A model generated the notes under the pieces. It was not told where the DNA came from and ran no database searches. It saw only the letters and a program-made list of their open reading frames with translations. A stretch of DNA of 64,000 bases, taken from Deltaproteobacteria bacterium (GTDB taxonomy: Bacteria > Bdellovibrionota_C > UBA2361 > SZUA-149 > JADZAE01). Shown in pieces: positions 8,413 through 17,409 of this stretch (position 1 is the first letter of the stretch; each line of letters begins with the position of its first letter). Location: NCBI GenBank assembly GCA_020852715.1, contig JADZAE010000082.1, positions 1-64,000 of the forward strand. The letters run 5' to 3'. Made by a program: the position numbers and the translations under genes.

Positions 8413-8985
8413 ATGATCATGGACTTTTCGCAAATAACAATGCGTAAGATTTTGGCTAATAATAGCGATACTGACTTTATTATCGCGCTACGCAATCATC
8501 CGCAGATAAAACAATACTTCTTTTCAATGGCAGATTTAACCAAAGAAGGTCATTTCAAATACCTGGAAGCCGCCGAGAAAAGAGGTGATTTAATATTCAT
8601 CGTCGAAAAGCTAAATAAACCGATCGGTCAAATTGCCATTACCGCTATCGATCAAGTCAGCAAAAGGGCAAGTAGTGGTTTATTTGCCTTACAGCCTGAG
8701 CTAATGGGGTCAGGATTAGGCGCCTTTGTGGAATACAATATTTTAAGTTATGTTTTTGCTGTCCTAAAGCTTGATCGCCTCTATGTCGAGGTTATGGATA
8801 GCAATATAGCTGTGCGGCATTTGCATGAAGGATTTGGCTTCCAACTGGAAGGTATTTTGCGTAAACACATTGTTATCAATGCCCAAGCACACGATGTTTA
8901 TTACTACGCTATGCTTAAGGAAGAATGGAATGAACAACGTTTCGCCCGTATATTTGGCCAAAGGATACTAAATGAGCCCTACTAA
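8413..8985 (+). CDS. GNAT N-acetyltransferase, PseH-like
   Basis: A 190-aa GNAT acetyltransferase taken from the ATG at 8413, just after the upstream gene's TAA; an in-frame TTG at 8395 would overlap that gene and is less likely. The acetyl-CoA-binding region includes LMGSGLGAFVEYNIL, followed by LDRLYVEVMDSNIAVRHLHEGFGFQLEG, typical of RimJ/RimL and PseH-like enzymes. Beside a sugar aminotransferase, the likely reaction is N-acetylation of a 4-amino-4,6-dideoxy sugar nucleotide, as in pseudaminic acid biosynthesis. That substrate is inferred from context: pseB, pseG and pseI are not in the window. Confidence 0.75.
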   Translation: MIMDFSQITMRKILANNSDTDFIIALRNHPQIKQYFFSMADLTKEGHFKYLEAAEKRGDLIFIVEKLNKPIGQIAITAIDQVSKRASSGLFALQPELMGSGLGAFVEYNILSYVFAVLKLDRLYVEVMDSNIAVRHLHEGFGFQLEGILRKHIVINAQAHDVYYYAMLKEEWNEQRFARIFGQRILNEPY

Positions 8986-10102
8986 CATAAATGTTTTCAG
9001 ACCTTATTACCGCATCGATGAGTGTTTGAAAAATATTGGTGAATGCTTAGAAAATGGCTGGACAGCGGTTGGTAATAAAACGATTGAGTTTGAAGATAAA
9101 TGGAGAAGTTATTCCGGTCATCGTTACGCTCATTTTCTCAATTCCTGCACGGCTGCTTTGCATTTAGCAATCAAAGCACTGGCCATTAAACATTCTTGGG
9201 GAGCGGAGACAGAAATTCTGAGTACACCGATCACCTTCACTTCAACAAATCACGCTATATTGTATAACGGGTTTAAACCGATATTTGTTGATGTCGATCA
9301 ATACGGATGTTTGGACCCTGAAGATTTAAAAAGAAAGATCAACAAAAATTGCAAGGCAATTGTTTTTGTTTCTTTCGGTGGTTCTAGTGGACAATTCCGG
9401 CAAGTAAAGGCTCTGGCCAAAGAATATGGTTTAAAACTAATCCTTGATAACGCTCACGCAGCCGGCAGCCGACTAGACAACGAAACATTTGGACTGAATG
9501 AGGACGTTGTTTGTTATAGTTTTCACGCAACTAAAAATCTACCTATCGGCACTGGTGGCATGTTCTGCACGCATGATGAAGAACTAAACATTTTAGTAAA
9601 AAAGTTGGCTTGGTTGGGCATAGACAAAGACACTTGGTCACGAAGTAGCAGCCCTCAAAACACTTATGCCTGGGAATACAACATTGAGCATATCGGCTAT
9701 AATTACGCAGGCAATGCCTTAATGGCAGCAATTGGTTTGGTCGGGTTAAAATATTTGGATGAAGATAATGCTTATCGTCGCCAGTTGGTCGAGACTTACC
9801 GGCGTCGCTTAGCAGATAATTTCACCTTCGTTCCTGTGCCGGATAATTGCCTGAGTAGCCGTCATCTTGTGTGCTTGTTAGTAAAAAAGCGCGAGCGTTT
9901 AATTGAGGCTTTGCAAGCACGCGGTGTTAATCCCGGTGTTCATTATAAGAGCTGCTTGGAGTTTGGTGTCTTTAAAGATTTTATAACACCCTGCCCTAAC
10001 GCAGAAATAATGAGCAATGAGGTAATGACACTACCTTTACATCTACAATTGAAAGAGCAAGATATTAATTATATCTCGGATATATTGCTAGATATAATTT
10101 AA
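8972..10102 (+). CDS. DegT/DnrJ/EryC1/StrS-family sugar aminotransferase
   Basis: A 376-aa PLP-dependent aminotransferase of nucleotide sugars. The PLP lysine is seen in YSFHATKNLPIGTGGM (about residue 190) and the cofactor aspartate in LILDNAHAAGS (about residue 160). It overlaps the acetyltransferase by 14 nt, showing translational coupling. Together the two genes would aminate and then acetylate a 4-keto sugar nucleotide. Its last 15 nt overlap the last 15 nt of flgL on the opposite strand, so the glycan operon converges directly onto the flagellar operon. Confidence 0.9.
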   Translation: MSPTNINVFRPYYRIDECLKNIGECLENGWTAVGNKTIEFEDKWRSYSGHRYAHFLNSCTAALHLAIKALAIKHSWGAETEILSTPITFTSTNHAILYNGFKPIFVDVDQYGCLDPEDLKRKINKNCKAIVFVSFGGSSGQFRQVKALAKEYGLKLILDNAHAAGSRLDNETFGLNEDVVCYSFHATKNLPIGTGGMFCTHDEELNILVKKLAWLGIDKDTWSRSSSPQNTYAWEYNIEHIGYNYAGNALMAAIGLVGLKYLDEDNAYRRQLVETYRRRLADNFTFVPVPDNCLSSRHLVCLLVKKRERLIEALQARGVNPGVHYKSCLEFGVFKDFITPCPNAEIMSNEVMTLPLHLQLKEQDINYISDILLDII

Positions 10103-11101
10103 AATCGTCATATCATTGATGCGCGCACCAGACAACAGCAGGGCTTGCAAAGAAAGCTCCATACCGGAAAGTTCGCTGGCAACAGAAAAGATATCGGTAT
10201 CCTGAATAGCACTACGTGCCTTTTCGGTATTTAGTTTAATCAACTCTAGAATATCTCGTGACTGATATAAGCGATTGTTACGCGACCCAACACTAGTGCG
10301 TTCTATCTCGATGTCATTTACCGATGCGCTTTCCAGCAGATCTAAACACTCTAGAATGTCGTGCGTTTGCACTGTATATTCATCGGGGAAAACATAGGCA
10401 TCCCCAGTGCCATCAGGTAATGTTGGGGCATCAGGCTCTGTTTTATAGCCGGCTAGCGATCGACCTAATCTTTCAATAGCGGCAACAGCATTTTCAAAAA
10501 TACTAGCAGACGTATTTAGTCGTACTGCGTCACTGTCGGTAACTTGAATGGTTTTTGTTACGTCAGTGCCTTCTTCGGCATCAAAAACATAGCGAATGCT
10601 GGCCGGCAAATTTGGATCGCCGGGGATATCATATCCACCGGTAACGTCATCGGCAATATCAAATGGTGGGTCATCATCATCAGCGCCTCCGTAAATATAA
10701 GATCCTTGGCTGCGCGTATTGATTAAACCTACTAATTGGTCACGTAACTGTAAAACCTCTTGCGCCATAGCGGCACGCACATCTTTAGGCACTGCACCAT
10801 TAGCAGCCTGTGAACCAATTTCGCGCGTTCTCATTATAATATTTTGAACTGAATCCAGTATAGATTCCTGAGTTTCCAAAACACTCAGCGCTGTGGCAAT
10901 ACGTTCACCATGTCGGGTCAAGCGTTGCATGGTATTCTGGAACTTGGTGATTGTTCCGGCACGACCCGGATCCTCACTGGCCATAGAAACTCTAAGGCCA
11001 GAGGCAACCTCGTTGCGCTTGCCTTCTATCTGCAAGCGCTGCGTGTACATTTGGTCCACGAAATTTTTCGTTTGTTGAATATTTGTAGTTCTAAAAGTCA
11101 T
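10088..11101 (-). CDS. flgL: Flagellar hook-filament junction protein FlgL
   Basis: A 337-aa FlgL (HAP3) of normal length. The N-terminal flagellin-like coiled coil is clear (YTQRLQIEGKRNEVASGLRV), and the C-terminal helix is LELIKLNTEKARSAIQDTDI, followed by LSGMELSLQALLLSGARI. The middle region carries a Gly/Asp-rich insert. It forms the junction between hook and filament with FlgK. It lies 4 bp downstream of flgK and is the last gene of the operon; its end overlaps the convergent aminotransferase gene. Confidence 0.92.
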   Translation of the reverse strand: MTFRTTNIQQTKNFVDQMYTQRLQIEGKRNEVASGLRVSMASEDPGRAGTITKFQNTMQRLTRHGERIATALSVLETQESILDSVQNIIMRTREIGSQAANGAVPKDVRAAMAQEVLQLRDQLVGLINTRSQGSYIYGGADDDDPPFDIADDVTGGYDIPGDPNLPASIRYVFDAEEGTDVTKTIQVTDSDAVRLNTSASIFENAVAAIERLGRSLAGYKTEPDAPTLPDGTGDAYVFPDEYTVQTHDILECLDLLESASVNDIEIERTSVGSRNNRLYQSRDILELIKLNTEKARSAIQDTDIFSVASELSGMELSLQALLLSGARINDMTILNYI

Positions 11102-11105
11102 GTTC

Positions 11106-12794
11106 TTATCCGACTAAACCTAACACTTGTGCTAACAACTCATCGGCCACTTTAATCATTCTACCGGCTGCTTCAAAAGCACGCTGATAGTTAATAAGCT
11201 GAGAAAATTCTTCATCAAGATTAACTCCGGAAACATTAGCTCGAGCTTCTGCTAACTGCGTCTCACGATCTTTGGAAATATAAAACTGGTTAGAAGAAGT
11301 GGCTTTTAGTCCACCAGCATAAGATACAGTAAGATCATAAAGTTCTTCGATGGTGCCGCTTACCTGAATACCGCCCATAGTGTAAGTCACAATGCGATTA
11401 CGTTCGTTAAGTAAGCGCTGAATATTGTTACCATCGCCCGGGGCAAAGGCTAATTCGGTGGGATCAGCATCAAGATCCAAAGCAGCAGCAAGTTTAGCCG
11501 GATCAGTAACGCCAAAAGTCAGGTTAAAAGCATAGCTATATAAACCAAAAGTTTGCAAATCCTGTTGCTCAGGAAGTCCATCCAGATCAACGTCTGCACC
11601 ACCGGTAACGGCATCATTGGCACCGGTAAATGAAAATAACCCAAAAGTATTCTGGGGGATGCCGCCGAGAAACGTGTTGGAAGGATTACCGTTGAGATCT
11701 CCGCTGGATGCATCATGAACAGCCGTTCCTGTATCCTCGTCATCTCCCAGGTAGGCAGCGTTAAAGCGCGTTAATAGGTCGCGAGATAGAAGTTCAATAT
11801 AGGTAGCCATATCAACTAGCTCCCCGGTGGCATCAAAAGGAGAGGTATCGGTGTCGCTTTGTAACCCACGTAAATTTAAAATACCGGCTAATTCTCCACC
11901 ACCGGAGGCGATAGTAGAGCTTAAATCTACGTGCGACTCGCCGGCTAAACTATCGTCAAAGTCGTGCACAATAAAACCCATGGCACCACCATCTAAGCCT
12001 GGAGGAAAAGGATTGCCCTGGGCAAATGATGGGCTAAGAGAATAACTAAGTGCGTTGGTCTCAATACCAGTAACCAGTCCAAAACCATTTTCTAAAGTAA
12101 CAATTAGAGAACCATCGGAATTTTCAACAGTACGCACGCTGATAATTTCAGATAGTTCTTGCATTAAACTATCGCGTTTATCTCTTAGGGTTAGGTTTTG
12201 TTGTAATGTTTTTTCACCGGCAACAATTTGGGAATTAAGACCTGCAATATCCGAGCAGATACGATTTACCTCGCCGACTAACACCTGCATACGGGTATCA
12301 GCTTCGCGTTGCAGACCGGCAATAACCTGATACGCCGAGCGTATGGTATCAGTCAGGATTTGCCCTTGCTGAATCAGTCCGGAACGCAGTGGAATACTTG
12401 ACGGTGATGCCTGCAAGTCTTCCAAGGCACTGAAGAACTTAGATAACTCATAGCCAATTCGGCCATCTTGAGCATCCAAGCTAAAAGTAGCCTCAGCACG
12501 CTCTAAAAATTCATCTTTAATTTCGGCTTCTGATCTATCGTTAATACGAGCCAGAAGTTCTTTGTTTACAAAGTCGTCAACCAGTCGGACAACTTTTTCA
12601 ATATCAGCACCTGTTCCAAAAGCACCGGCGCCTAAATCGGTCGATTTAGTGGATACGATCTCCGCTTTGCGTCTCGAATAACCTTCGGTGTTTACATTGG
12701 CGATATTGTTACCGATTACACGCACCGATTGCGACTGTGTGTAAAGTGCGCGACGGCTAATATCAAGTAAACTGTCAATTCCGATTGATGCCAT
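11106..12794 (-). CDS. flgK: Flagellar hook-associated protein FlgK
   Basis: A 562-aa FlgK (HAP1). The N-terminus IGIDSLLDISRRALYTQSQS and the rod-protein motif VIGNNIANVNTEGYSRRKAE are diagnostic, and the C-terminus LINYQRAFEAAGRMIKVADE matches the flagellar basal-body C-terminal domain. The ATG at 12794 has a GAGGAAAG ribosome-binding site. It lies between flgN (180 bp upstream) and flgL; FlgN is its expected export chaperone. The length is typical. Confidence 0.95.
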   Translation of the reverse strand: MASIGIDSLLDISRRALYTQSQSVRVIGNNIANVNTEGYSRRKAEIVSTKSTDLGAGAFGTGADIEKVVRLVDDFVNKELLARINDRSEAEIKDEFLERAEATFSLDAQDGRIGYELSKFFSALEDLQASPSSIPLRSGLIQQGQILTDTIRSAYQVIAGLQREADTRMQVLVGEVNRICSDIAGLNSQIVAGEKTLQQNLTLRDKRDSLMQELSEIISVRTVENSDGSLIVTLENGFGLVTGIETNALSYSLSPSFAQGNPFPPGLDGGAMGFIVHDFDDSLAGESHVDLSSTIASGGGELAGILNLRGLQSDTDTSPFDATGELVDMATYIELLSRDLLTRFNAAYLGDDEDTGTAVHDASSGDLNGNPSNTFLGGIPQNTFGLFSFTGANDAVTGGADVDLDGLPEQQDLQTFGLYSYAFNLTFGVTDPAKLAAALDLDADPTELAFAPGDGNNIQRLLNERNRIVTYTMGGIQVSGTIEELYDLTVSYAGGLKATSSNQFYISKDRETQLAEARANVSGVNLDEEFSQLINYQRAFEAAGRMIKVADELLAQVLGLVG

Positions 12795-12974
12795 AATCTT
12801 TCCTCAAAAAACCTATTGGCCCAAACAAACCTCGGGCAGTATTCTACAAGCAAAATCCATACACAGATTAAATAAAGGTTTTTATTTTGAAATTTCAGGG
12901 GGTTAAAAAAGGAAGTAGAAAAGCTCGGGCAAATCTAGCAGGAGATGAGGATTTTTTTGCCTAGGCCTAGCTTA

Positions 12975-13490
12975 TCAGGCTGATCTAACCAAAGTCTTTG
13001 CTTTTGGCCCAAAAGCAGGATCTTGGAGATTATTACTTAGTTTAGCATTAATACCGTATGTAGGCAGTTCCGCCTCCGGCGCCGAGCGCATAATTGATAG
13101 AGTAGAAGCAATCAGCCCTAAAGACTGCTTGATCAAACCACTATTATGATCATTTAATGTTTTTACCGCGTCAGCAGTAGCTTTTAATTCCAAGCGCATT
13201 TTTCCAAGGGTTTGCTTTATTTTGGGGGAAGTGCAGCTTTCTACGACATTACCCAGGCGCATAGTTTCTTTATCTGGCAGATCGTTATTGATACCGAGTA
13301 CTTCTAAGCGTTTAATTTGTAGCTGCTGCGCTTCTTGGATAATTTTCTCTTTATCCTTGGCTATTTCCTCTACTTTTTCCCGATCAAAGGAAATTAAGGC
13401 TCTGCGCTCATCGGCTAATGTTTTGAGTAAACGGTTTTGACAGGACAATTCTTTTTCCAGAACTGTCATTAATTTATTGTAATCAACCAT
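12975..13490 (-). CDS. flgN: Flagellar export chaperone FlgN family
   Basis: A 171-aa, almost wholly helical protein with the FlgN pattern LEKELSCQNRLLKTLADERRAL followed by further helices. FlgN-family chaperones bind FlgK and FlgL and bring them to the export gate. The position between flgM and flgK is the standard one, which supports the call more than sequence alone. The ATG at 13490 overlaps no neighbour, and flgM ends 30 bp upstream. Confidence 0.85.
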   Translation of the reverse strand: MVDYNKLMTVLEKELSCQNRLLKTLADERRALISFDREKVEEIAKDKEKIIQEAQQLQIKRLEVLGINNDLPDKETMRLGNVVESCTSPKIKQTLGKMRLELKATADAVKTLNDHNSGLIKQSLGLIASTLSIMRSAPEAELPTYGINAKLSNNLQDPAFGPKAKTLVRSA

Positions 13491-13520
13491 AATGCCTCTT
13501 GTTTCTAACGCTAGTAATAC

Positions 13521-13844
13521 TTATTGATCTTCTCCGGTTTCACGCAGGTAATTCACAAAAGAATTCGCAATCAGGTCTGAGTTGACCTTGTATTCGCCAT
13601 TGGCAATCTTATCTTTTAATTCGCCAACTTTTTGTGCGCTCTTCGTTTCATCCTCTGACATAACGCGCGAAATCTGCGCTAGTTGCCTAGACATCGGCGA
13701 AATAGTTACTGTGTCCTCGCCAAAGCTCCTTCTAATTCCACGCTCGGCGCTATTCTGTTCGCTACTGCGACGCGTTACTTGTGACTCGTCAGCTCGTTCT
13801 GTTCGTTCAAATGAACTGCTTCTAAAAATATCACTGATTTTCAT
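13521..13844 (-). CDS. flgM: Anti-sigma-28 factor FlgM
   Basis: A 107-aa FlgM. The C-terminal half shows the sigma-28-binding pattern: VTISPMSRQLAQISR, a helix VGELKDKIANGEYKVNSDLIA and a closing NSFVNYLRE. FlgM holds the flagellar sigma factor inactive until hook completion allows its export. The start ATG at 13844 overlaps the end of the rod-binding gene by 14 nt, and a GAGGGG ribosome-binding site lies directly in front. The basic, Ser-rich N-terminus is probably disordered, as in known FlgM proteins. Confidence 0.92.
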   Translation of the reverse strand: MKISDIFRSSSFERTERADESQVTRRSSEQNSAERGIRRSFGEDTVTISPMSRQLAQISRVMSEDETKSAQKVGELKDKIANGEYKVNSDLIANSFVNYLRETGEDQ

Positions 13845-14274
13845 TCCCCTCGTCTCCTATGATTGTATTAAGCAAACTCCCATAGGTCGCATCGATTCCG
13901 GAAGCTTTAAGCTGGGCCACCTTCTGCGATGCTGTTTGCCCCTTTTCCATTTCTTTAACTACAACCTCTTTGATACCAATTCCCTTTCCGCTGGAAACGC
14001 TATCTGAGATTGCCTGATTCATCATGTCGCGATAGATCCGTGATTCATTGGAGTCTTCACCAAGCCACCCTTTGACCTCCACGGTTTGCCACATCGACTT
14101 AAGCATTTCATGCAATAATAGTGCCTCAAAACCGGTAGCCGCCTTATCCAGCTGCTGCTTTTGCCTAACCTCTTGAGAAGATGCCTTATTTAAGGCATCA
14201 GAGTCTTTCAGCGGCTTAAAGTCTTCCGGTTTTTTTAATGGGAAATTTATTCCCGCTGTCTTATTTATGTCCAT
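13831..14274 (-). CDS. flgJ: Rod-binding protein, FlgJ N-terminal domain type
   Basis: A 147-aa protein equal to the rod-binding half of FlgJ: AATGFEALLLHEMLKSMWQTV, then YRDMMNQAISDSVSSGKGIGI. The muramidase half found in enteric FlgJ is absent, which is normal in deltaproteobacteria and spirochaetes, where peptidoglycan hydrolysis is done by a separate enzyme. It lies between flgI and flgM and overlaps flgM by 14 nt. Confidence 0.88.
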   Translation of the reverse strand: MDINKTAGINFPLKKPEDFKPLKDSDALNKASSQEVRQKQQLDKAATGFEALLLHEMLKSMWQTVEVKGWLGEDSNESRIYRDMMNQAISDSVSSGKGIGIKEVVVKEMEKGQTASQKVAQLKASGIDATYGSLLNTIIGDEGNENQ

Positions 14275-14304
14275 AGTGACAATCCTCTGACACTTGTCTC
14301 TAAA

Positions 14305-15399
14305 CTACATTATTTCCAGTTCTGCCTGTAGGGCGCCGGCTCGTTGCAGTGCTTGGAAAATCGCAATCAGATCTCTAGGCGTGGCGCCAAGTGCATTCAG
14401 CGCGTTTACCACGTCATTAATCTTTACCGACTTTTTCATCACCACAAGCTGCCCACCTTCTTCGCCTACGTTAATCGCCTCATTCTGCACAACGGCTGTT
14501 TCGCCACCGGCTAAGGCATTAGGTTGAGATACTTGCGTCTCATTTTTGATTGTGATGTTCAGGTTGCCATGAGCGACAGCTACTGTCGAAATATTCACAT
14601 TTTCACCCATAATGATAGTACCGGTACGCTCATTGACTACCACCTTCGCCGGCGAATCCGGCTCAATGCTGATTTGCTCAAGATCGGCAATCAACTTGAT
14701 CGGCTCTAACGTGAGTTCTCTTTCCGAAAGCGGCAGCATTACACTGGCACTGTCTATGGCTTTGGCCCGGCCATCGCCCATGATTTTATTGATTTCGTTT
14801 TGCACGCGTGTCGCTGTAACAAAATCCGGTTCCCTTAAAACAACGCGAATTTGGCCACTCGAAAAGAGGTCAAAAGGGATAGCTCTTTCCACAGTAGCGC
14901 CGTTGGCAATACGACCGACTGTCGGATGGTTTTTCTGCGCCGTATCACCTTGTGTGCCTTCTACCGAAAAACCGCCAATCGATATAGAACCCTGAGCAGC
15001 AGCATATACTTTACCATCAGCCCCTTTTAGCGGGGTCATGGTCAAGACACCTCCTTGCAATGTTTGAGCATCACCGATTGATGAAAGTGTGACATCTAGT
15101 TTTGATCCGGCACGGGCAAATGGCGGTAGCTTAGCTGTCACAACCACTGCAGCTACGTTAGCTACTTTTAAAGTTTGCGCATCTACTCTAATTCCTAAAC
15201 GTTCGAGCATATTGGCTACGCTTTGATTGGTAAATGTCGCTCCGCTTTTATCACCAGTGCCTTTAAGGCCGACAACCAAACCGTAACCGATGAGGTCATT
15301 ACCACGCACTCCTTCGACATCAGCGATATCCTTAAGGCGGGCTGCCTCAGCGACATTGGCACCGGCAAATAATAAAATCAGTAAAATTAACCTTTTCAT
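14305..15399 (-). CDS. flgI: Flagellar P-ring protein FlgI
   Basis: A 364-aa periplasmic protein with a signal peptide (MKRLILLILLFAGANVAEA) and the very conserved FlgI opening ARLKDIADVEGVRGNDLIGY and VVGLKGTGDKSGATFTNQS. The C-terminus has VNALNALGATPRDLIAIFQA. It forms the P-ring in the peptidoglycan layer around the rod. It follows flgH in the operon; the 66-bp gap between them holds nothing notable. Length is normal for the family. Confidence 0.96.
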   Translation of the reverse strand: MKRLILLILLFAGANVAEAARLKDIADVEGVRGNDLIGYGLVVGLKGTGDKSGATFTNQSVANMLERLGIRVDAQTLKVANVAAVVVTAKLPPFARAGSKLDVTLSSIGDAQTLQGGVLTMTPLKGADGKVYAAAQGSISIGGFSVEGTQGDTAQKNHPTVGRIANGATVERAIPFDLFSSGQIRVVLREPDFVTATRVQNEINKIMGDGRAKAIDSASVMLPLSERELTLEPIKLIADLEQISIEPDSPAKVVVNERTGTIIMGENVNISTVAVAHGNLNITIKNETQVSQPNALAGGETAVVQNEAINVGEEGGQLVVMKKSVKINDVVNALNALGATPRDLIAIFQALQRAGALQAELEIM

Positions 15400-15465
15400 A
15401 ATCCCTGCTTCGTTTTCTTGTCTCTCAACCTATTCTATTACACCTAAGCTTAACCTGAACTTGGA

Positions 15466-16425
15466 TCAAAATGGCCAAATCTTCTTGATAATTTTATAAC
15501 CCCAACCCGGACTCTGCACATCACCGAGCACACCATTTCCGTAAAAATCAATGCGCATATTAGCTATTCGGCTGGAGTCAATTGTGTTTGTAGAATCAAC
15601 ATCTCTGATACGCACCAAACCGCTAATTACCATGATTTCTTCTTCAGCATTCATGCTCATGATTTTCGTTCCCTCAATGCGCAAGATCCCATTGGGTAAC
15701 ACTTCCATGATCACGGCTGAAATTCTGCTTTTTAAGAATCCTTCTCTTTTCGTCTCTCCTTTGGCATCAAATTTACTCTGTGTGGATGCTTTAATCATGT
15801 TCTCGGGATCTAGTGCCTCGTTATTGTCGGCCCAGCTGCGGGTTTCAATCCCAAAGAAATTGGCAATACCCGCTAACAGATCAAATTTGCTCTCCGCCTT
15901 ACTGTCTGCCTTTTTCTTGCCTTCAGTCTTTTCATTAATGATGATCGTAATCACGTCCATCGGCTGAAAAGCACGAAAGTCACGAAACAACGAATCGCTG
16001 GTAGTTTCGTCACGCCAGAGCGAGGGGTTGCTGGTAGTAGGAAGATTATAATAATCCCCGTGCCCCAAAGAAGCTACTTGTACCTTAGCTTTAGCCTCCT
16101 CTTTCTTTGCTTCCGGATAGTCAACAAAGATGGTTGGTGGCGCTTTAAGTGAGCGCTTTAACTCGTAACCCTCTGCTTCCAGCGCTTGCTGTGCACGGCT
16201 AGAATCATTAGTTACAGCATCAGAAGCTACGTCTGGCTTTGTTGCATTGCTGTCTTGATTATACTTATCGGCGACACGGTACATGGAAAAGTCTTTGGCC
16301 CCATCTTCATGCACCGACTTGGCAAACACCTCAGCCGGAACTAATCCGCGCCGAAACGAATCGCTGTCCGAAAACACGCAGCCATTCAGACCTACCGCTA
16401 CCATTAAAACTATTTCTCTTTTCAT
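15466..16425 (-). CDS. flgH: Flagellar L-ring lipoprotein FlgH, with N-terminal extension
   Basis: A 319-aa outer-membrane L-ring protein. The signal peptide ends at a lipobox-like GLNGC. Canonical FlgH begins only at about residue 130 (NPSLWRDETTSDSLFRDFRA, then DVITIIINEKTEGKKKADSK) and ends with VSGLVRIRDVDSTNTIDSSR and LGDVQSPGWGYKIIKKIWPF. The region between the lipobox and this core is about 90 residues longer than in usual FlgH (around 230 aa), is charged, and looks disordered. Its ATG overlaps the flgA stop codon (ATGA). Confidence 0.93.
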   Translation of the reverse strand: MKREIVLMVAVGLNGCVFSDSDSFRRGLVPAEVFAKSVHEDGAKDFSMYRVADKYNQDSNATKPDVASDAVTNDSSRAQQALEAEGYELKRSLKAPPTIFVDYPEAKKEEAKAKVQVASLGHGDYYNLPTTSNPSLWRDETTSDSLFRDFRAFQPMDVITIIINEKTEGKKKADSKAESKFDLLAGIANFFGIETRSWADNNEALDPENMIKASTQSKFDAKGETKREGFLKSRISAVIMEVLPNGILRIEGTKIMSMNAEEEIMVISGLVRIRDVDSTNTIDSSRIANMRIDFYGNGVLGDVQSPGWGYKIIKKIWPF

Positions 16426-17405
16426 TCTGTTATTACCTCGACTTGATCAGCGCTAATAACCTTTGCTTTAACTAACTTCTGCGATTTTACATTCTTTACC
16501 TGAACTAGACCACCGGTATGGCCATCAACTATGGCCTGACCTTGAGCGCTAGCTATCAATCCATCCTTTTTGTAAACCATTGTTACTGCCGAGCCCTTGG
16601 TGACGACAGGAGGAATATCAAGATTGGTGGATTTGATTGGCTCTCCGGCCATCAGATTTCCTTTGGCTCTGTAACCAACGACATTAGCGACATTAAGTAT
16701 AATATCTTCCGGCTCTTTATTTACGTTTAAGCGCACTAACTGAATATCCTCCGCCTGAACCAAGCGGCCACGCTCAACACTGCGTCGCGGAACAGGAATT
16801 TCCCGCCAGTCATCAGCGATGGCTGTTGCTAAAAAGCGGGCTGCCGATGTGTCATTAACCAGAACGTCTACTCGCAGGGGGATTTTTCCGTTACTTGTTT
16901 GGCCTAGCCTTACAACTTGAATTTGCGTATTCCCAACCGGGATCACTTGGTTATTATTCCACTGCACTTCACGCACTAGAACATCAAGGGCGTCGTCTTT
17001 GGAAAACAACTCTCGTGTTGCTTGCAACACTTCGGATTTTCCCACTTGGCGGCCTTGGCGCTCGACGCTAACTGTGCGGGGCACAGAGTAGCCAATGCTT
17101 TCGAGCTTAATTCCGGCGGCTGTTATCGCTGACAGGATGTTCTCGCCAATGATTGTTTTGCTAGCCATTGGGTAAGGCGCATCTCCTAGGTCAATGCCGG
17201 CAAGCTTCTCAGCTACTAGCTTAAATTCTGCCTGGTCATAAGAAATCTGAGCAATTTTACCTAGTAGTATTCTATCCTCTTGGATGCTTGCTTGAGGCAG
17301 AACCATCACCTTAGGCCGCGCAAAATCTTCAGCCTTAAGTTCGCTGCTACCAAGAAGTAACAGGGCCAAGAAAATAATAATCTGTATTATTCTTAACTTA
17401 GTCAT
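16422..17405 (-). CDS. flgA: P-ring assembly chaperone FlgA
   Basis: A 327-aa periplasmic chaperone for FlgI. It has an N-terminal hydrophobic signal segment and a C-terminal SAF domain (RRSVERGRLVQAEDIQLVRL, GYRAKGNLMAGEPIKSTNL, and a final V..KNVKSQKLVKAKV). It is larger than enteric FlgA (about 220 aa), as is common in deltaproteobacteria. It is translationally coupled to flgH by an ATGA overlap and lies 4 bp after flgG. Confidence 0.9.
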   Translation of the reverse strand: MTKLRIIQIIIFLALLLLGSSELKAEDFARPKVMVLPQASIQEDRILLGKIAQISYDQAEFKLVAEKLAGIDLGDAPYPMASKTIIGENILSAITAAGIKLESIGYSVPRTVSVERQGRQVGKSEVLQATRELFSKDDALDVLVREVQWNNNQVIPVGNTQIQVVRLGQTSNGKIPLRVDVLVNDTSAARFLATAIADDWREIPVPRRSVERGRLVQAEDIQLVRLNVNKEPEDIILNVANVVGYRAKGNLMAGEPIKSTNLDIPPVVTKGSAVTMVYKKDGLIASAQGQAIVDGHTGGLVQVKNVKSQKLVKAKVISADQVEVITE

Positions 17406-17409
17406 AAGT

